Assembly: GCA_031213475.1 (NCBI GenBank)
Contig: JARUPZ010000004.1
Coordinates: 1,931,001 to 1,995,000, forward strand
Length of the DNA stretch: 64,000 bases
Direction: 5' to 3'
Source of the DNA: Nereocystis luetkeana
Taxonomy: Eukaryota; Sar; Phaeophyceae; Laminariales; Laminariaceae
Made by a program: the position numbers and the translations under genes. Positions 45,301 through 57,340 of the stretch are shown here, in pieces. The notes below the pieces were generated by a model that was given only the letters and a program-made list of their open reading frames with translations, ran no database searches and had not been told where the DNA came from. Position 1 is the first letter of the stretch. Each line of letters begins with the position of its first letter.

Positions 45301-46559
45301 CCTTCTGGATTTCCAAAAGCGTTTTCTTTTCGGGGGGGGGGGTTCCCACCTCTACTGTAGTACCAACTTTCAACCACGAGAGGCACACTCCTCTGGGACG
45401 TCGTTGCTTTCTCGGTTGAAAGGTCAATGCAACACCTAAACCTACCGTTATACCAGTCACAGACTCTATTCCTACCCTCCCGTGAACAAATGACAAAAAA
45501 CAGAAGTGGAAACGACAAGCAGAGCACGGAACGGCAGTAACCATGTTTGGCGCATGCAGCTGGATACGGAGCGTCAATAAACCGCACGTGAGTGAGTATG
45601 GTTGGATGCACGGGCATCAGATTCTAAAGTTTGTGCGGCGTTTCCTGGTTGTGCGTGAGCGCGCCATGCGGGTTAGAATATGAAGGCACGGTTAAGAATG
45701 GCACTCCGCAGCGCGCGTACCTACAGTGTAGACGGATCTGGTTGCTGCGTCCCTTCAGCACTTAGACACCTATAATTCTCCGCATAGGACACGACTCCCC
45801 CTATCAGGCCCACGTCCCGCCGAAAAGGACAGGTCTGGATGTCCCAGGTTGCTGTATCCCTCCGGCTTGGAAGGCAGCTACAACGGTCCCAACAGGTACA
45901 CACCTTCCATTCTGGGCGTACACTAGGATGCCCCGAAAACAAGAACAATCCTCGTGGAACCCCAGTCTAGCTTCGCAGGTCAACACAACAACAACTTCGC
46001 TTCCCCAGGGCACAACCCCTTTATAAAACATAAATACACCTTTTTAATACCAGGTATGCTCCGGGTTGTCAAGAGGAAATCCCGGGCAGAGGTTTACGCC
46101 GCGCGTAAAAATACAAGCCTGGGGGGGCTTGCTCTCCTTTAAGCATAGGAGACAGCAACAACTCTAACGTTTGGCACAGGCACGTCCACTCCAAGCATCC
46201 ACACACATAAGACCGTGACAAGGGTCCGCTCTAGCTCTTCCGAGAAGAATCACCAACAACACAAACTGATCAAAACAAAAAAAAACAATGAGACAAAAAC
46301 TAACTGATAAAAACATGTACACCCACCGAGCGGGGGCACATACCTACGGCACCTCAGGGGGGGCTGGTTGCAGTCTCTTTACGGCAGCAACGACGGGCCC
46401 AGTAGACATGCTTATATCCGTTTGGGATTTCCCGCCCAATAAAGCTCACGACGGGCACAGATAAGATCTGTCTGCGAAAGTGTTAAGCCGTACCGGCGAA
46501 GGCGAGCGGAAAGTGGGCCAAGACACTCACGGTACAGCCTGCCGAGGCCGATTTTGTTT

Positions 46560-48300
46560 ATGGAGACGCGCTATAAGTCATTTGCTTCAACTGCCTTTTT
46601 GTGCGTCTTACTCGGCGAAGTTGGTTCATTAAAAAACGTACTTGGACGAATATCACTACATTTATTCGCCTTAGTGGTCGTTCGTTGCATAGACAAGAAG
46701 AAAAAGAGATAAGGCAAGCTATATCCGGCACATATAAGACACGGGTATCCGGTACAGCAGAGACAGGCACGATTAGGCAGTAGGTTAAACAGGAGATTGC
46801 ATTTGTCAGGTTGGTAGTACTGTTGTATCGTGTGATATTGGTAGCCTGGTGGTGTAGAGTGTGCGTTACGTCCAACGTCGAAGCTTGTATCATCACACTT
46901 GAGCCGAATATCAACCCGTCGCGCAGTTCAACGTACATCACCAACAGTGCGGGTGCGTGAAGGCAGCGGTGAGTGGAATAGAAGATACAGCAGCGTTGAC
47001 TTGGTGCGAAGACATGCGAAAAACTCGTTTTCGAGCGCAGGGACGTTCCCCGACGAAAACAGATACGGAGTGGATAAAACAGCTTATAAAGCAAGCGACC
47101 CTACAGGGCAAGGGGTCTAACGCACATTTTTTCGACATATTATATTAGCGGTCTCGAACCCCGCTCGCATACGGTGTTGGTATTCAACGGGTTTCTTTTG
47201 GTGTGCCTTTTTGTTCTTTTTCGATCGCAGAGACGTTGCCTTGCGAAAGCAACGCGCGTACGGGACGAAACAGGGCTTAAGCCGAGTCCTTGCTGAGAAA
47301 GCACTCGAAGACATTTTTTACACCATGTCTAAGAGGTTTCAGACGCCGTTAAACTTTTTACGGTGACCGTATCAAACGACGCCAGTTTGTGTGTAAGACC
47401 CATGTTTTCACTCCTGTCCGGGCTCAGTGACGTTTTAGTGCGAAAACAATATCCATCCGGGAAGAAACAGCTAGTAAGGCAAGCCCATGGTGAGGAACGG
47501 ACATGGTCTAAGTCTTTTTTTGAGACGTGGTGTATCCGCCCCGGGTCCCGCTTTGACGCAGTATAAATCTAACGGCGTCGCTTTGGTGGACGTAAAAAAA
47601 CTTTTTCTGCCCCTTTTTGAAATGCCAGAGACGCAAGCAGCGTCTAAGATGTGTCCCTGCGGAGTTAAAGGTCTAAGGCGTTCCTCAAGAAATGTACTTT
47701 GAAGCGTTCTAAGATAGATGTAGCGCGTGTCCGCTAAAATAGTTTCCGAATGACGAGGTCGACCCAAACGCGTCGAAATTCCAATCTTGTTTCGTGAAAA
47801 AAATGATGTTTTTGTATACTCGAGCCACGGCATTACTCATCAGGATTTCATTTCTTTTTCGCTAAATTCAGTGTCCCGGTTATGTATGGAGCTCCTTGAG
47901 TGGGGAGAATTAGAAATTTTAGCGTGGACAAATATCGTAGAACACCTCCTTGCTGCTAGAACTTAATAGCCGTGTTGTGCTCGCAGGGTTACCGTTTGCA
48001 ACAATAATCGAATACATTCATCAAGCCGACCTGAAGCCAGGCGATGATTCGACCGAGCGGGCAGGTAAACCGTACGTATTTCGGAGGGGCTTAGCGGCTT
48101 TTTACTCGAAGGGGTAAGGTCTCCGAACAAAGAAGGCTAATTATAAAATAATGGTAGCTGTGTTGCGGTAGCCAAAGGAGCGACTGCGGCAAAGTGGCCA
48201 CACACAAAATTAAAAGTGAAAATTAAAACAGCAACCCCTGCTGCTACAGAGCCCCTTCTCTCGTCGCAATCTTTGAAAGTGTCCTTGGTATGTAACACAT
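46560..48300 (+). repeat. composite dispersed repeat with R1 copy d
   Basis: The left part (46800-47260) is the inverted relative of 20940-21250. The right part (47990-48290) is a diverged R1 copy (GACCTGAAGCCAGGCGATGA, CGACCGAGCGG, ACCCCTGCTGCTACA). Within 47020-47550 three ~200-base units repeat GAGACGTT, AAACAG and AAGGCAAGC-type blocks. R3 copy b is embedded at 47775-47960. Confidence 0.5.
47775..47960 (+). repeat. dispersed repeat R3, copy b
   Basis: A direct-orientation relative of 38815-38985. Confidence 0.65.
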
Positions 48301-48829
48301 ATTTATTATATTATCCCTTGTGTTGATATTTTTACACTATCTATCGTGGTTAAATTTCGACTACGTAAGTAAACTTTATCACGGTGATCAGTCGATAGTA
48401 ATTATTACTCGCGCAGTTGTACTTCTTCTATCTAAAAGATCGTGCGTTCTGTCCGCAGCGTACCCGTCTTCGGTTTTCGATGTGATCATTTAACGAAAAC
48501 ATTATTTATGCATACGACGTAACGTATCAAAGTTTTACCGTGCATGCCCAAAAAATGAGAAAAGTTCCGAAAGCACCTCGTCTGTTTTCGTTGTTGTTTT
48601 GTTGAAAAAATGGTATGTTTGCTGCATTGTTCAGTGTTCTCTTGATGATACGTAAAGCTATTACCAGGTGTTTACGTACTCATACTATATGTAGGCCAAA
48701 AGGTCTGGTATTTTGTCTGGGTGCAGCAAACTGTGTACCTATGCTACCTATACCTGCTAGCTATTAAGACCGCGCCGGCACCCAAGCGTTTCCGGTTCCC
48801 TAGGTTTCCGGTCGCTCTATTATCCAAAT

Positions 48830-50112
48830 GTTCTATCGGATAAAAAAAAACACATCTGTATCTTTTCACGCTGCGTTTATAACTTTGGCTGGTTCGCACT
48901 TGCCGGTGAGCGAGTGTGACTTGTTAGAGATTCATCAAGGCATCCTTGGTTTTTCTTTAGATGATCCCCCGCAGGTTATCAACAGAGGCCTACACCTCGA
49001 CCAAGAGGTGCTCCAGTGGCCGGCATTGATTGGCCGAAGTTTAAGATGAACAAAATGAGAGAGAAAAACAACCCCTAGCTGAACTTTTGCACTTCATTTG
49101 CCGACAGCTACAGGTCGTCACAGGGAGCTACGCAGCTAGCTCAACAAAGTGAGTGATTCGATTGGTGGGGTCCGTGACTGCGTCAGGTGCATGTGCGCCA
49201 GACGGCAGTCGAAAGCAGCGAGAAATGACTCACGAGGTGGTTTTGCCTATTCGAAGTTGCGAGCGAGTATCGTAGCACAAATGCTCGCAAAAGCGTAAAA
49301 AAGTTAGCACAGCACGATGACTACATGGCCGATGAAGAAATATCACTAGAAGATTAATGTGCTCCAGGCAGAAGATGTACCTGAGAAAGTCGTCGTCGGA
49401 GATAGATGCGGCTGGGCGTAACGCTTCCATGTTGGAAACTATGTTCTTCGGGCCAACACACAATGATGCAAAAATAGGCCAAACAACTCAGGGTTCTCCT
49501 ACATTTGCGTCAACCATTCTACAACCACAACAGACGGACCTCGGTTGCCAACTCCCTCACAACATTTCCAAGGCGCATGTATATGTTACCGAAACGGCCT
49601 CATGCGGGGATTTGACGACGCACTCCTGAGCGTGCCGGCGTCCCCTTTTAGGAGCAGGCGACTCCAGATGGCGTATTATACGTGCGCTTGCCTCGCATCG
49701 ATACTACCGAGTGCTACAATACTGTGGAGCTGTTGGACCGCATAGTCGCACAATAGGAGTGGGGGCCAGAGGTTTGTAGTGACTGACGGCCTGCCACGCA
49801 AAGGTAACCAACCACGCCAACTCAAATAGATGCGGAAGTAGTGTTGAGGTGCTGTGGCCTGTGTGTGGCATACAAGTAACCATGCGTTTTTTGCTTATGC
49901 TCACGAGGTTCTGGCGCTTCCCGGTACTTTTGACTTGCTCGGTAAAGTCCGAGTTGTTGTCTTGTTGGCTACTGACGGAAGACTGTGAAATTTTGAGCAA
50001 GAGCTCTAAACCGAAAGAAGTCGTGAAAGCACTCTCGGAAGAACGACTCTCTTCTGTAAAGGAAGGCCGTGAGTTACGAAAGGCAGCAAGTAACATCGGC
50101 ACCACTTTCTGA
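48830..50112 (+). pseudogene. possible decayed coding sequence, unrecognised
   Basis: Several protein-like open pieces occur in different plus-strand frames: 48828-49049 (HLPVSECDLLEIHQGILGFS and on), 49357-49629, a frame at about 49860-49980 (HAFFAYAHEVLALPGTFDLL) and the end of 49849-50112 (KPKEVVKALSEERLSSVKEG). Splice-like sites occur (GCCG|GTGAGC near 48905). No start, domain or continuous model can be built. It could be a spliced unknown gene, a pseudogene or chance. Confidence 0.2.
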
Positions 50113-50473
50113 AAACGTGATGGTATTTAGAAAAAACTAAAAACCCACGTCAGCTGTGAGTTCAACCGATCGGTTGATACTTAATTTGGCAAGGTCCGTC
50201 AACCGTTCACGCATTTTATATTTCTTCCTCGCTATTGACTACTGGTCAGTGACTCCCCTGGATGCTCCCAGAGTCGACAAGACGATAACACCTACATGGT
50301 ACATATACAGCAGGATGAATAAGAAACTGTGATCCGCTCGCAAAATGTTGTACAAGTACAAGTGTTGGCGATGATGTCGGCAGGTACTACAGTGGTGCTG
50401 GATGCCGAGGTTCATAATACTACCTAGTATGTGTCCGTGGATTTGAATGTAACTTTGTCCTTGAGAAGGAAGT

Positions 50474-50880
50474 ACTACTACTACTACTACTACTACTACT
50501 ACAACTACTCCTACTCCTACTCCTACTACTGCTACTACTACTACTACTCCCACTACTTCTAGTACTCCCACTCCTACTTCTACTCCTACTCCTACTCCTA
50601 CTCCTACTCCTACTCCTACTCCTACTCCTACTCCTACTGCTACTGCTACTCCTACTACTCCTACTCCTACTCCTACTCCTACTCCTACTCCTACTGCTAC
50701 TGCTACTCCTACTCCTCCTCCTCCTCCTACTACTACTACTACTACTACTACTACTCCTACTACTGCTACTACTCCAACTCCTACCCGTACTACTCCTCCT
50801 ACTACTACTACTACTACTACTGCTACTACTACGACGACTACTACTACTACAGTAACTGCTACTGCTACTGCTGCCATGGA
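50474..50880 (+). repeat. CTACTA/CCTACT satellite block, isolated left block
   Basis: About 400 bases of ACT/CTA units with CCT, GCT and CTT variants, including long CTCCTA hexamer runs. All arms here have the same orientation. About 1.08 kb of unrelated sequence, including R2 copy b, separates it from the main array. Confidence 0.97.
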
Positions 50881-51249
50881 TCAAGCTCGGTCGGCGAATG
50901 AACGTAGTATTCAAAACTGCGAGTAGCAACGCATGTTTGGCAGAACCAGCAGCTGCGACGCATGGTGTTGGTATTCTCTGCTTATACTCGTTTCTACATG
51001 CGTCAAAAGCACAGCGCGTAGGGATACTACGCCTAAACCGTTTGAGAGAAAAATATCCGGGGAAAGCTTCGGAAGTGGAGAAAGGATATCGTAAACGTCA
51101 AACATTTAAAAAAAACAAAAAAAACTTCGAAAACTTCAACGTTTACACAGTTCGAACATAAAATGAAAAGGAGCTACTAACAATCTCCACGCAAGTAACA
51201 GGCATATACCACATAGGCCACTCCGTCCTAAAGTATACCTTTGTTTCTA

Positions 51250-51970
51250 ATACTCTCCGAAACTCACGAACAGTGGAAAATGTTTTATACACCCACAGGC
51301 ATCCGCAGATGTAAAGCTACGTACAGAACCACACCCTGTCCCGAAATATGATCCCTTCTTTGGTGAGCAATTTTTGCAAACCCGTTTCTGTTATTATGGG
51401 ACATCTTAGTCTACAGCAATCTGTATTATCTCCCCTTTGGGAAATAGATAAAAACAGGAATATCGTCTGCCGAATACTGTATAAATATGTTGGTGTATAA
51501 AAATACCTCGTCCTGCCTCTACTCATCATTTGAGAGCCCCTATGACACTGTCTGTCTCGTCGTGTGACGTGCGAGCTATACAAAGGAACCCGGTCAGGTC
51601 AGCATTAGAAACACTCGGGTATAACACAACAACAGCAACGCCTGTCGGGCTACTACTTTTGAAAACACGGATACGGAAGGGAGGGGTCACGTCTACTGGT
51701 CTACTACTACTGTAGACAGGGTGACTGCCATATTATTCTAGTGTGAAGCACTACTATATGTTTTAGGCTTTGGCACGTATGTGCAACGCCGTGGTAATAT
51801 TTGTCACGCCTAAGCGATATTTGTTTCTTCATGTCGAATGTGTAAGTGATATACAGAGTCACTTGTGCGAAGGGGGCCCTTTGTCGGGGTAGTGAACACA
51901 GCGGTAGACCCCGACCGTCGCACTACAGTATACTGACAAAAAGGTAACCAGTCACAGACCCTTACTCCTA
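51250..51970 (+). repeat. dispersed repeat R2, copy b
   Basis: A direct relative of 24700-25330. Its right end (GGTAACCAGTCACAGACCCTTA) abuts the first satellite arm, whereas at copy a the same end runs into non-satellite sequence. Confidence 0.75.
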
Positions 51971-52889
51971 ATACTATTTCTACTTCTACTCCTACTCCTA
52001 CTACTACTACTGCTCCTACCACTACTGCTACTACTCCTCCTACTCGTACTACTCCTACTCCTACTATTTCTACTACCACTTCTCCTGCTGCTCTCTTCAC
52101 TACTACTCCCCCTCTTTCAACTACTACTTCAAGTAGCAGTAGTAGCAGTTTGAATAGTAGTAGTAATAGTAAGGAGCAGTAGGAGTAGGAGGGGGAGTAG
52201 GAGTAGTAGCAGTGGTAGGGGTAGTCTTAGTAAGAGGAGGAGGAGTAGGAGTAGTAGTAGTTTTAGTAGTAATTTGTGTTGTAGCAGTAGTAGTTGTAGA
52301 AGTAGTTGTAGGAGTCGTACTAGTCTGAAAATACTACTTCTACTACGACTACTACTCCTACTACTACAACTACTCCTACAACTACTACTGCTACTACTGC
52401 TACTCCTGCTACTCCTACTACTGCTATTACAACTCCTACTACTCCTACCCCTACTTGTACTACTACTACTACTACTACTACTTTTACCACTACTACTGGT
52501 ACTCCTACTACAACTAGTACTATTACTCCTACTACTTCTACTCCTCCCGCTGCTACTACTCCTGCTGCTCTCTTTACTACTTCTCCTTATCTTCTAAAGA
52601 TTGCTTATAGAAGCAGTAGTAGCAGTAGGAATGGTAGTAGTAGGAGTTACTAGCAGTAGTGTTAGGAGGAGAAGTAGGACTTTTAGCAGGAGTAGTAGTA
52701 GTAGTAGTACGAGAAGGAAGAGGAAAAAGAGTAGGAGTAGTCGTACGAGTAGTATGTGTAGTTCATAGCAGTAGGAGTTGTAGGAGTACTTGTAGTAGTC
52801 TTAGTAGTATGTACCTACTCCTACTCCTACTTCGACTACTACTGCTACTACTCCTACTCCTACTGCTGCTTTTTCTTCTCCTACTACTC

Positions 52890-52928
<39 letters not shown>

Positions 52929-54013
52929 CTACTCCTACTACTACTACTGCTCCTACCACTACTGCTACTACTCCTCCTACTCGTACTACTCCTACTCTTA
53001 CTATTTCTACTGCCACTTCTCCTGCTGTTCTCTTCACTCCTACTCCTCCTCTTTCAACTCCTACTTCTAGTAGCAGTAGTAGCAGTATGAATAGTAGTAG
53101 TTTAAAAGAGGAGCCGTAGTAGTAAGGGGGGGGAATAGGAGTAGTAGCAGTGGTAGGAGTAGTCTTAGTAGGAAGAGGAGGAGTAGGAGTAGTAGTAGTC
53201 GTAGTAGTCCTACTCCTACTTGTACTACTACTCCTACTACTATTGCTACCACTACTACTGGTACTCCCTCTACTACTACTCCTACTTTTTCTACTCCTAC
53301 TACTACGACTCTTACTACTACTACTACTACTACTACTCCTACTACGACTACAACCACTACTGCTACTCCTACTACTGCTACTATCACTCCTACTGCTAGT
53401 ACTCTTACTGCTAGTACTACTACTGCTACTACTACTACTACTACGCCTACTCCTACTGCTGCTTTTGCTTCTCCTACTACTCCAAATACTACTACTACTA
53501 CTACTACTACTCCTACTCCTACTACTACTACTGCTCCTACCACTACTGCTCCTACTCCTCCTGCTCCTACTACTCCTACTCCTACCATTTCTACTACAAC
53601 TTCTCCTGCTGCTCTCTTCACTCCTACTCGTCCTCTTTCAACTACTACTTCTAGTAGTAGTAGTAGTAGCAGCATGAAAACTAGTAGTAAAAGTAAGGAG
53701 CAGTAGTAGTAGGGGGGGGGAAAGGAGTAGTAGCAGTGGTAAGAGTAGTCTTAGTACGAAGAGGAGGAGTAGGAGTAGCAGTAGTCGTAAGAGTAATTTG
53801 CGTTGTAGAAGTAGTAGTAGTTGTAGGAGTAGTTGTAGTAGTCCTAGTAGTATGTATATGCCACTTCTACTACGACTACTACTCCTACTACGATGACTAC
53901 TACTCCTACTACTACTACTACTCCTACTCCTGCTACACCTACTACGGTGGCTACTACTCCTACTACTCCTACTCCTACTTGTAATACTACTACTACTCCT
54001 ACTACTTCTACTC

Positions 54014-54053
<40 letters not shown>

Positions 54054-54091
54054 CACTACTACTACTACTCCTCCTACTACGACTACTACAG

Positions 54092-54130
<39 letters not shown>

Positions 54131-54848
54131 GTACTGTTACTACTACTACTACTACTCCTACTCCTACTACTACTACTACTACTACTACTACTAATACTGT
54201 TTTACTACTCCAACTACTACTGCTACTACTCCTACTAGGGTACTTTCTACAACTAGGACTACTTGATATACTGCTCCTACTTTTACCCCTCCTCCTACTA
54301 CTACCACTCCTACGACTACTATTCAACTACTCCTACTCGTTCTACTCCTACTACTAATATTCCTACTTCTACTTCTCCTGCTCCTCTCTTCACTACTTGT
54401 TCTCCTCTTTCAACGACTACTTCTAGTAGCAGGAGTAGCAGTCTGAATAGTAGGAGTAACAGTCAGGAGCAGTAGTAGTGGGAGGGGGAGTAGGAGTAGT
54501 AGCAGGGGTAGAAGTAGTCGTAGTAGGAAGAGGAGGAGTAGGAGTAGTAGTAGTCGTAGTAGTAATCTGTGTAGGAGCAGAAGAAGTTGTAGGAGTAGTT
54601 GTTGTAGTGGCAGTAGTATGTACATACTACTACAACTACGACTACTACTCCTACTACGATGACTACCACTTCTACTACTACTCCTTCTACTACTACTACC
54701 ACTCTTCCAACTACTCCTACTCCTACTCCTACTACTACTACTACGATTACTCCTACTCCTACTCCTACTACTACTACAACTTCTACTACTACTACTACCA
54801 ATACTCCTACTCCTCCTCCTACTGCTACTTTTACTTCTACTACTACTG

Positions 54849-54894
<46 letters not shown>

Positions 54895-55428
54895 CACTAC
54901 TTCTGGTACTCCTACTACTACCACTACTACTACTACTCCTACTACAACTAGTACTACTACTTGTACTACTTCTACTACTCCTGCTGCTACTACTCCTGCT
55001 TCCTACTTTACTACTTCTCCTCTTCTTCTAACGATTACTTTAAGAAGCAGTAGTAGCAGTAAGAATAGTAGTAGCAAGAGTTACTAGCAGTAGTGTTAGG
55101 AGGGGAAGTCTGACTTTTAGCAGGAGTAGTAGAAGTAGTACAAGGGGCAGGAGGAAAAAGAGTAGGAGTAGTCGTAGGAGTAGTATGTGTAGTTCGTAGA
55201 AGTAGGAGTTGCAGGAGTAGTTGTAGTAGTCTTAGTAGTATGTGCAAACTACTGCTCCTACTACGACTACTACTCCTACTACTCCTACTTTTACCACTAC
55301 TACTGGTACTCTTACTACAGCTAGTACTACTACTCCTACTACTTCTACTCCTCCCGCTGCTACTACTCCTGCTGCTCTTATTCCTACTTCTCCCCTTCTC
55401 AAAAAGATTGCTTATAGAAGCAGTAGTA

Positions 55429-55534
55429 CTACGGGGGACCATAGTTAATACGACCAAATGTTGTGAGTAAAAAGTGTTAAATATATAGGTTTTTTATGTA
55501 TACCTTAGGTCCTATTAACTATGGTCCCCCGCAA
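55429..55534. mobile_element. MITE copy inserted in satellite, TA target duplication
   Basis: A 106-base element with ends CTACGGGGGACC and (reverse strand) TTGCGGGGGACC. Its inner arms are ATAGTTAATACGACC and ATAGTTAATAGGACC, and the AT-rich middle is related to 11707-11811. TA precedes (55427-55428) and follows (55535-55536). The uninterrupted satellite unit, AGAAGCAGTAGTAGCAGTAGG, is present at about 52612 and 60768. Removing the element plus one TA restores exactly that sequence, so the target duplication is TA. The arms are the best matched of the three copies, so this is probably the youngest. Confidence 0.92.
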
Positions 55535-57182
55535 TAGCAGTAGGAATGGTAGTAGTAGGAGTTCTTAGCAGTAGTGTTAGTAGGAGAAGTAGGACTTTTA
55601 GCAGGATAAGTAGTAGTAGTAGTAGTAGAAGTAGTAGTAGTAGTGCGAGCCGGAGGAGGAAAGAGAGTAGTAATAGTCGTAGGAGTAGTATGTGTAGTTC
55701 ATAGCAGTAGGAGTTGTAGGAGTACTTGTAGTAGTCTTAGTAGTATGTACATACAACTACTCCTGCTACGACTACTACTGCTACTACTCCTACTCCTACT
55801 GCTGCTATTGCTTCTACTACTACGCCTATAACTACTACTACAACTACTCCTACTCCTACTACTACTACTGCTCTTACCACTACTGCTACTACTCCTCTTA
55901 CTCGTACTACTCCTACTCCTACTATTTATACTACCACTTCTTCTGCTGCTCCCCTTACTCCTACTCCTCCTCTTTCAACTACTACTTCTAGTAGCAGTAG
56001 TAGCAGCATGAAAAGTAGTAGTAAAAGTAAGCAGCAGTAGTAGTAGGGGGGGGAATAGGAGTAGTAGCAGTGGTAGGAGTAGTCTTAGTAGGAAGAGGAG
56101 GAGTAGGAGTAGTAGTAGCGGTAGGAGTATTTTGTGTTGTAGCAGCAGTAGTAGTTGTAGAGAAGTTGTAGTAGTCGTAGTAGTAGATACATGCTACTTC
56201 TACTACGACTACTACTCCTACCTTGATGACTACTACTCCTACTACTCCTCCTACCACCACTCGTGCTACTCCTACTACTGCTACTACTACTCCTACTACT
56301 CCTACTCCTACTTGTACTACTACTCCTACTCCTATTGCTACCTCTACTACTGGTACTCCTACTGCAACTACTGCTACTTTCTCTACTACTGCTCCTACTA
56401 CTCCTACTACTCCTACTCCTACTTGTACTACTACTACTACTCCTACTGCTACCACTACTACTGGTACTCCTACTACAACTACTGCTACTTTCTCTACTCC
56501 TGCTACTACGACTCCTATTACTAGTACAACTACTACTCCTACTACGACTACTATAACCACTACTACTACTACCACTACTACTACTACTACTATTACTACC
56601 ACTCCTACTACTAGTACATATACTACTACTACTACTACTACTACTACTCCTACTCCTACTGCTGCTTTTGCTTCTCCTACTACTCCTAATACTACCGCTA
56701 CTACTACTCCTACGGCTACTACTGCTACTGCTCTTACCACTACTGCTACTCCTCCTCCTACTCGTACTACTCCTACTCCTACTATTTATACTACCACTTC
56801 TCGTGCTGCTCTCTTCACTCCTACTCCTCCTCCTTCAACTACTACTTCTAGTAGCAGTAGTAGGAGTAGGAATAATAGTTGTAAAAGTAAGGAGCAGTAG
56901 TAGTAGGGGGGGGGATAGAAGTAGTAGCAGTGGTAGGAGTAGTCTTAGTAGGAAGAGGAGGAGTAGGAGTAGTAGTAGTCGTAGGAGTAATTTGTGTTGT
57001 AGCAGTAGGAGTAGTTCTGGGAGTAGTATAGTAGTCCTAGTAGTATGTACATACCACTTCTACTACGACTACTACTCCTACTACGATGACTACTACTCCA
57101 ACTCCTACTACTACTCCTACTCCTGCTGCTCTTACTACTGTGGCTACTACTCCTACTACTCCCACTCCTACTACACACCCTA

Positions 57183-57221
<39 letters not shown>

Positions 57222-57297
57222 GGTACTCCTACTACAGCTACTTCTACTTTTTCTTATCCTACTACTACTTTTTCTTATCCTACTACTACGACTACTC

Positions 57298-57340
<43 letters not shown>

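Larger units (their letters stand above)
42530..46410 (+). repeat. dispersed GGCCTGGTTGCCGTCT units (loose minisatellite)
   Basis: Units at about 42540, 42735, 45725, 45845, 46105 and 46350 share CTAGACGGGCCTGGTTGCCG, YCCTTCAGCAT, GGCAGCAACAACGGTCCCA and AATAGGYRCAG. Related units at 43560-44000 share GCGCAGACCTCGTTGACGTTC- and TCTCCCACAACAT-like sequence. Between them the plus strand is rich in A and C (ACAAACAAAC). No gene is seen. Confidence 0.6.
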
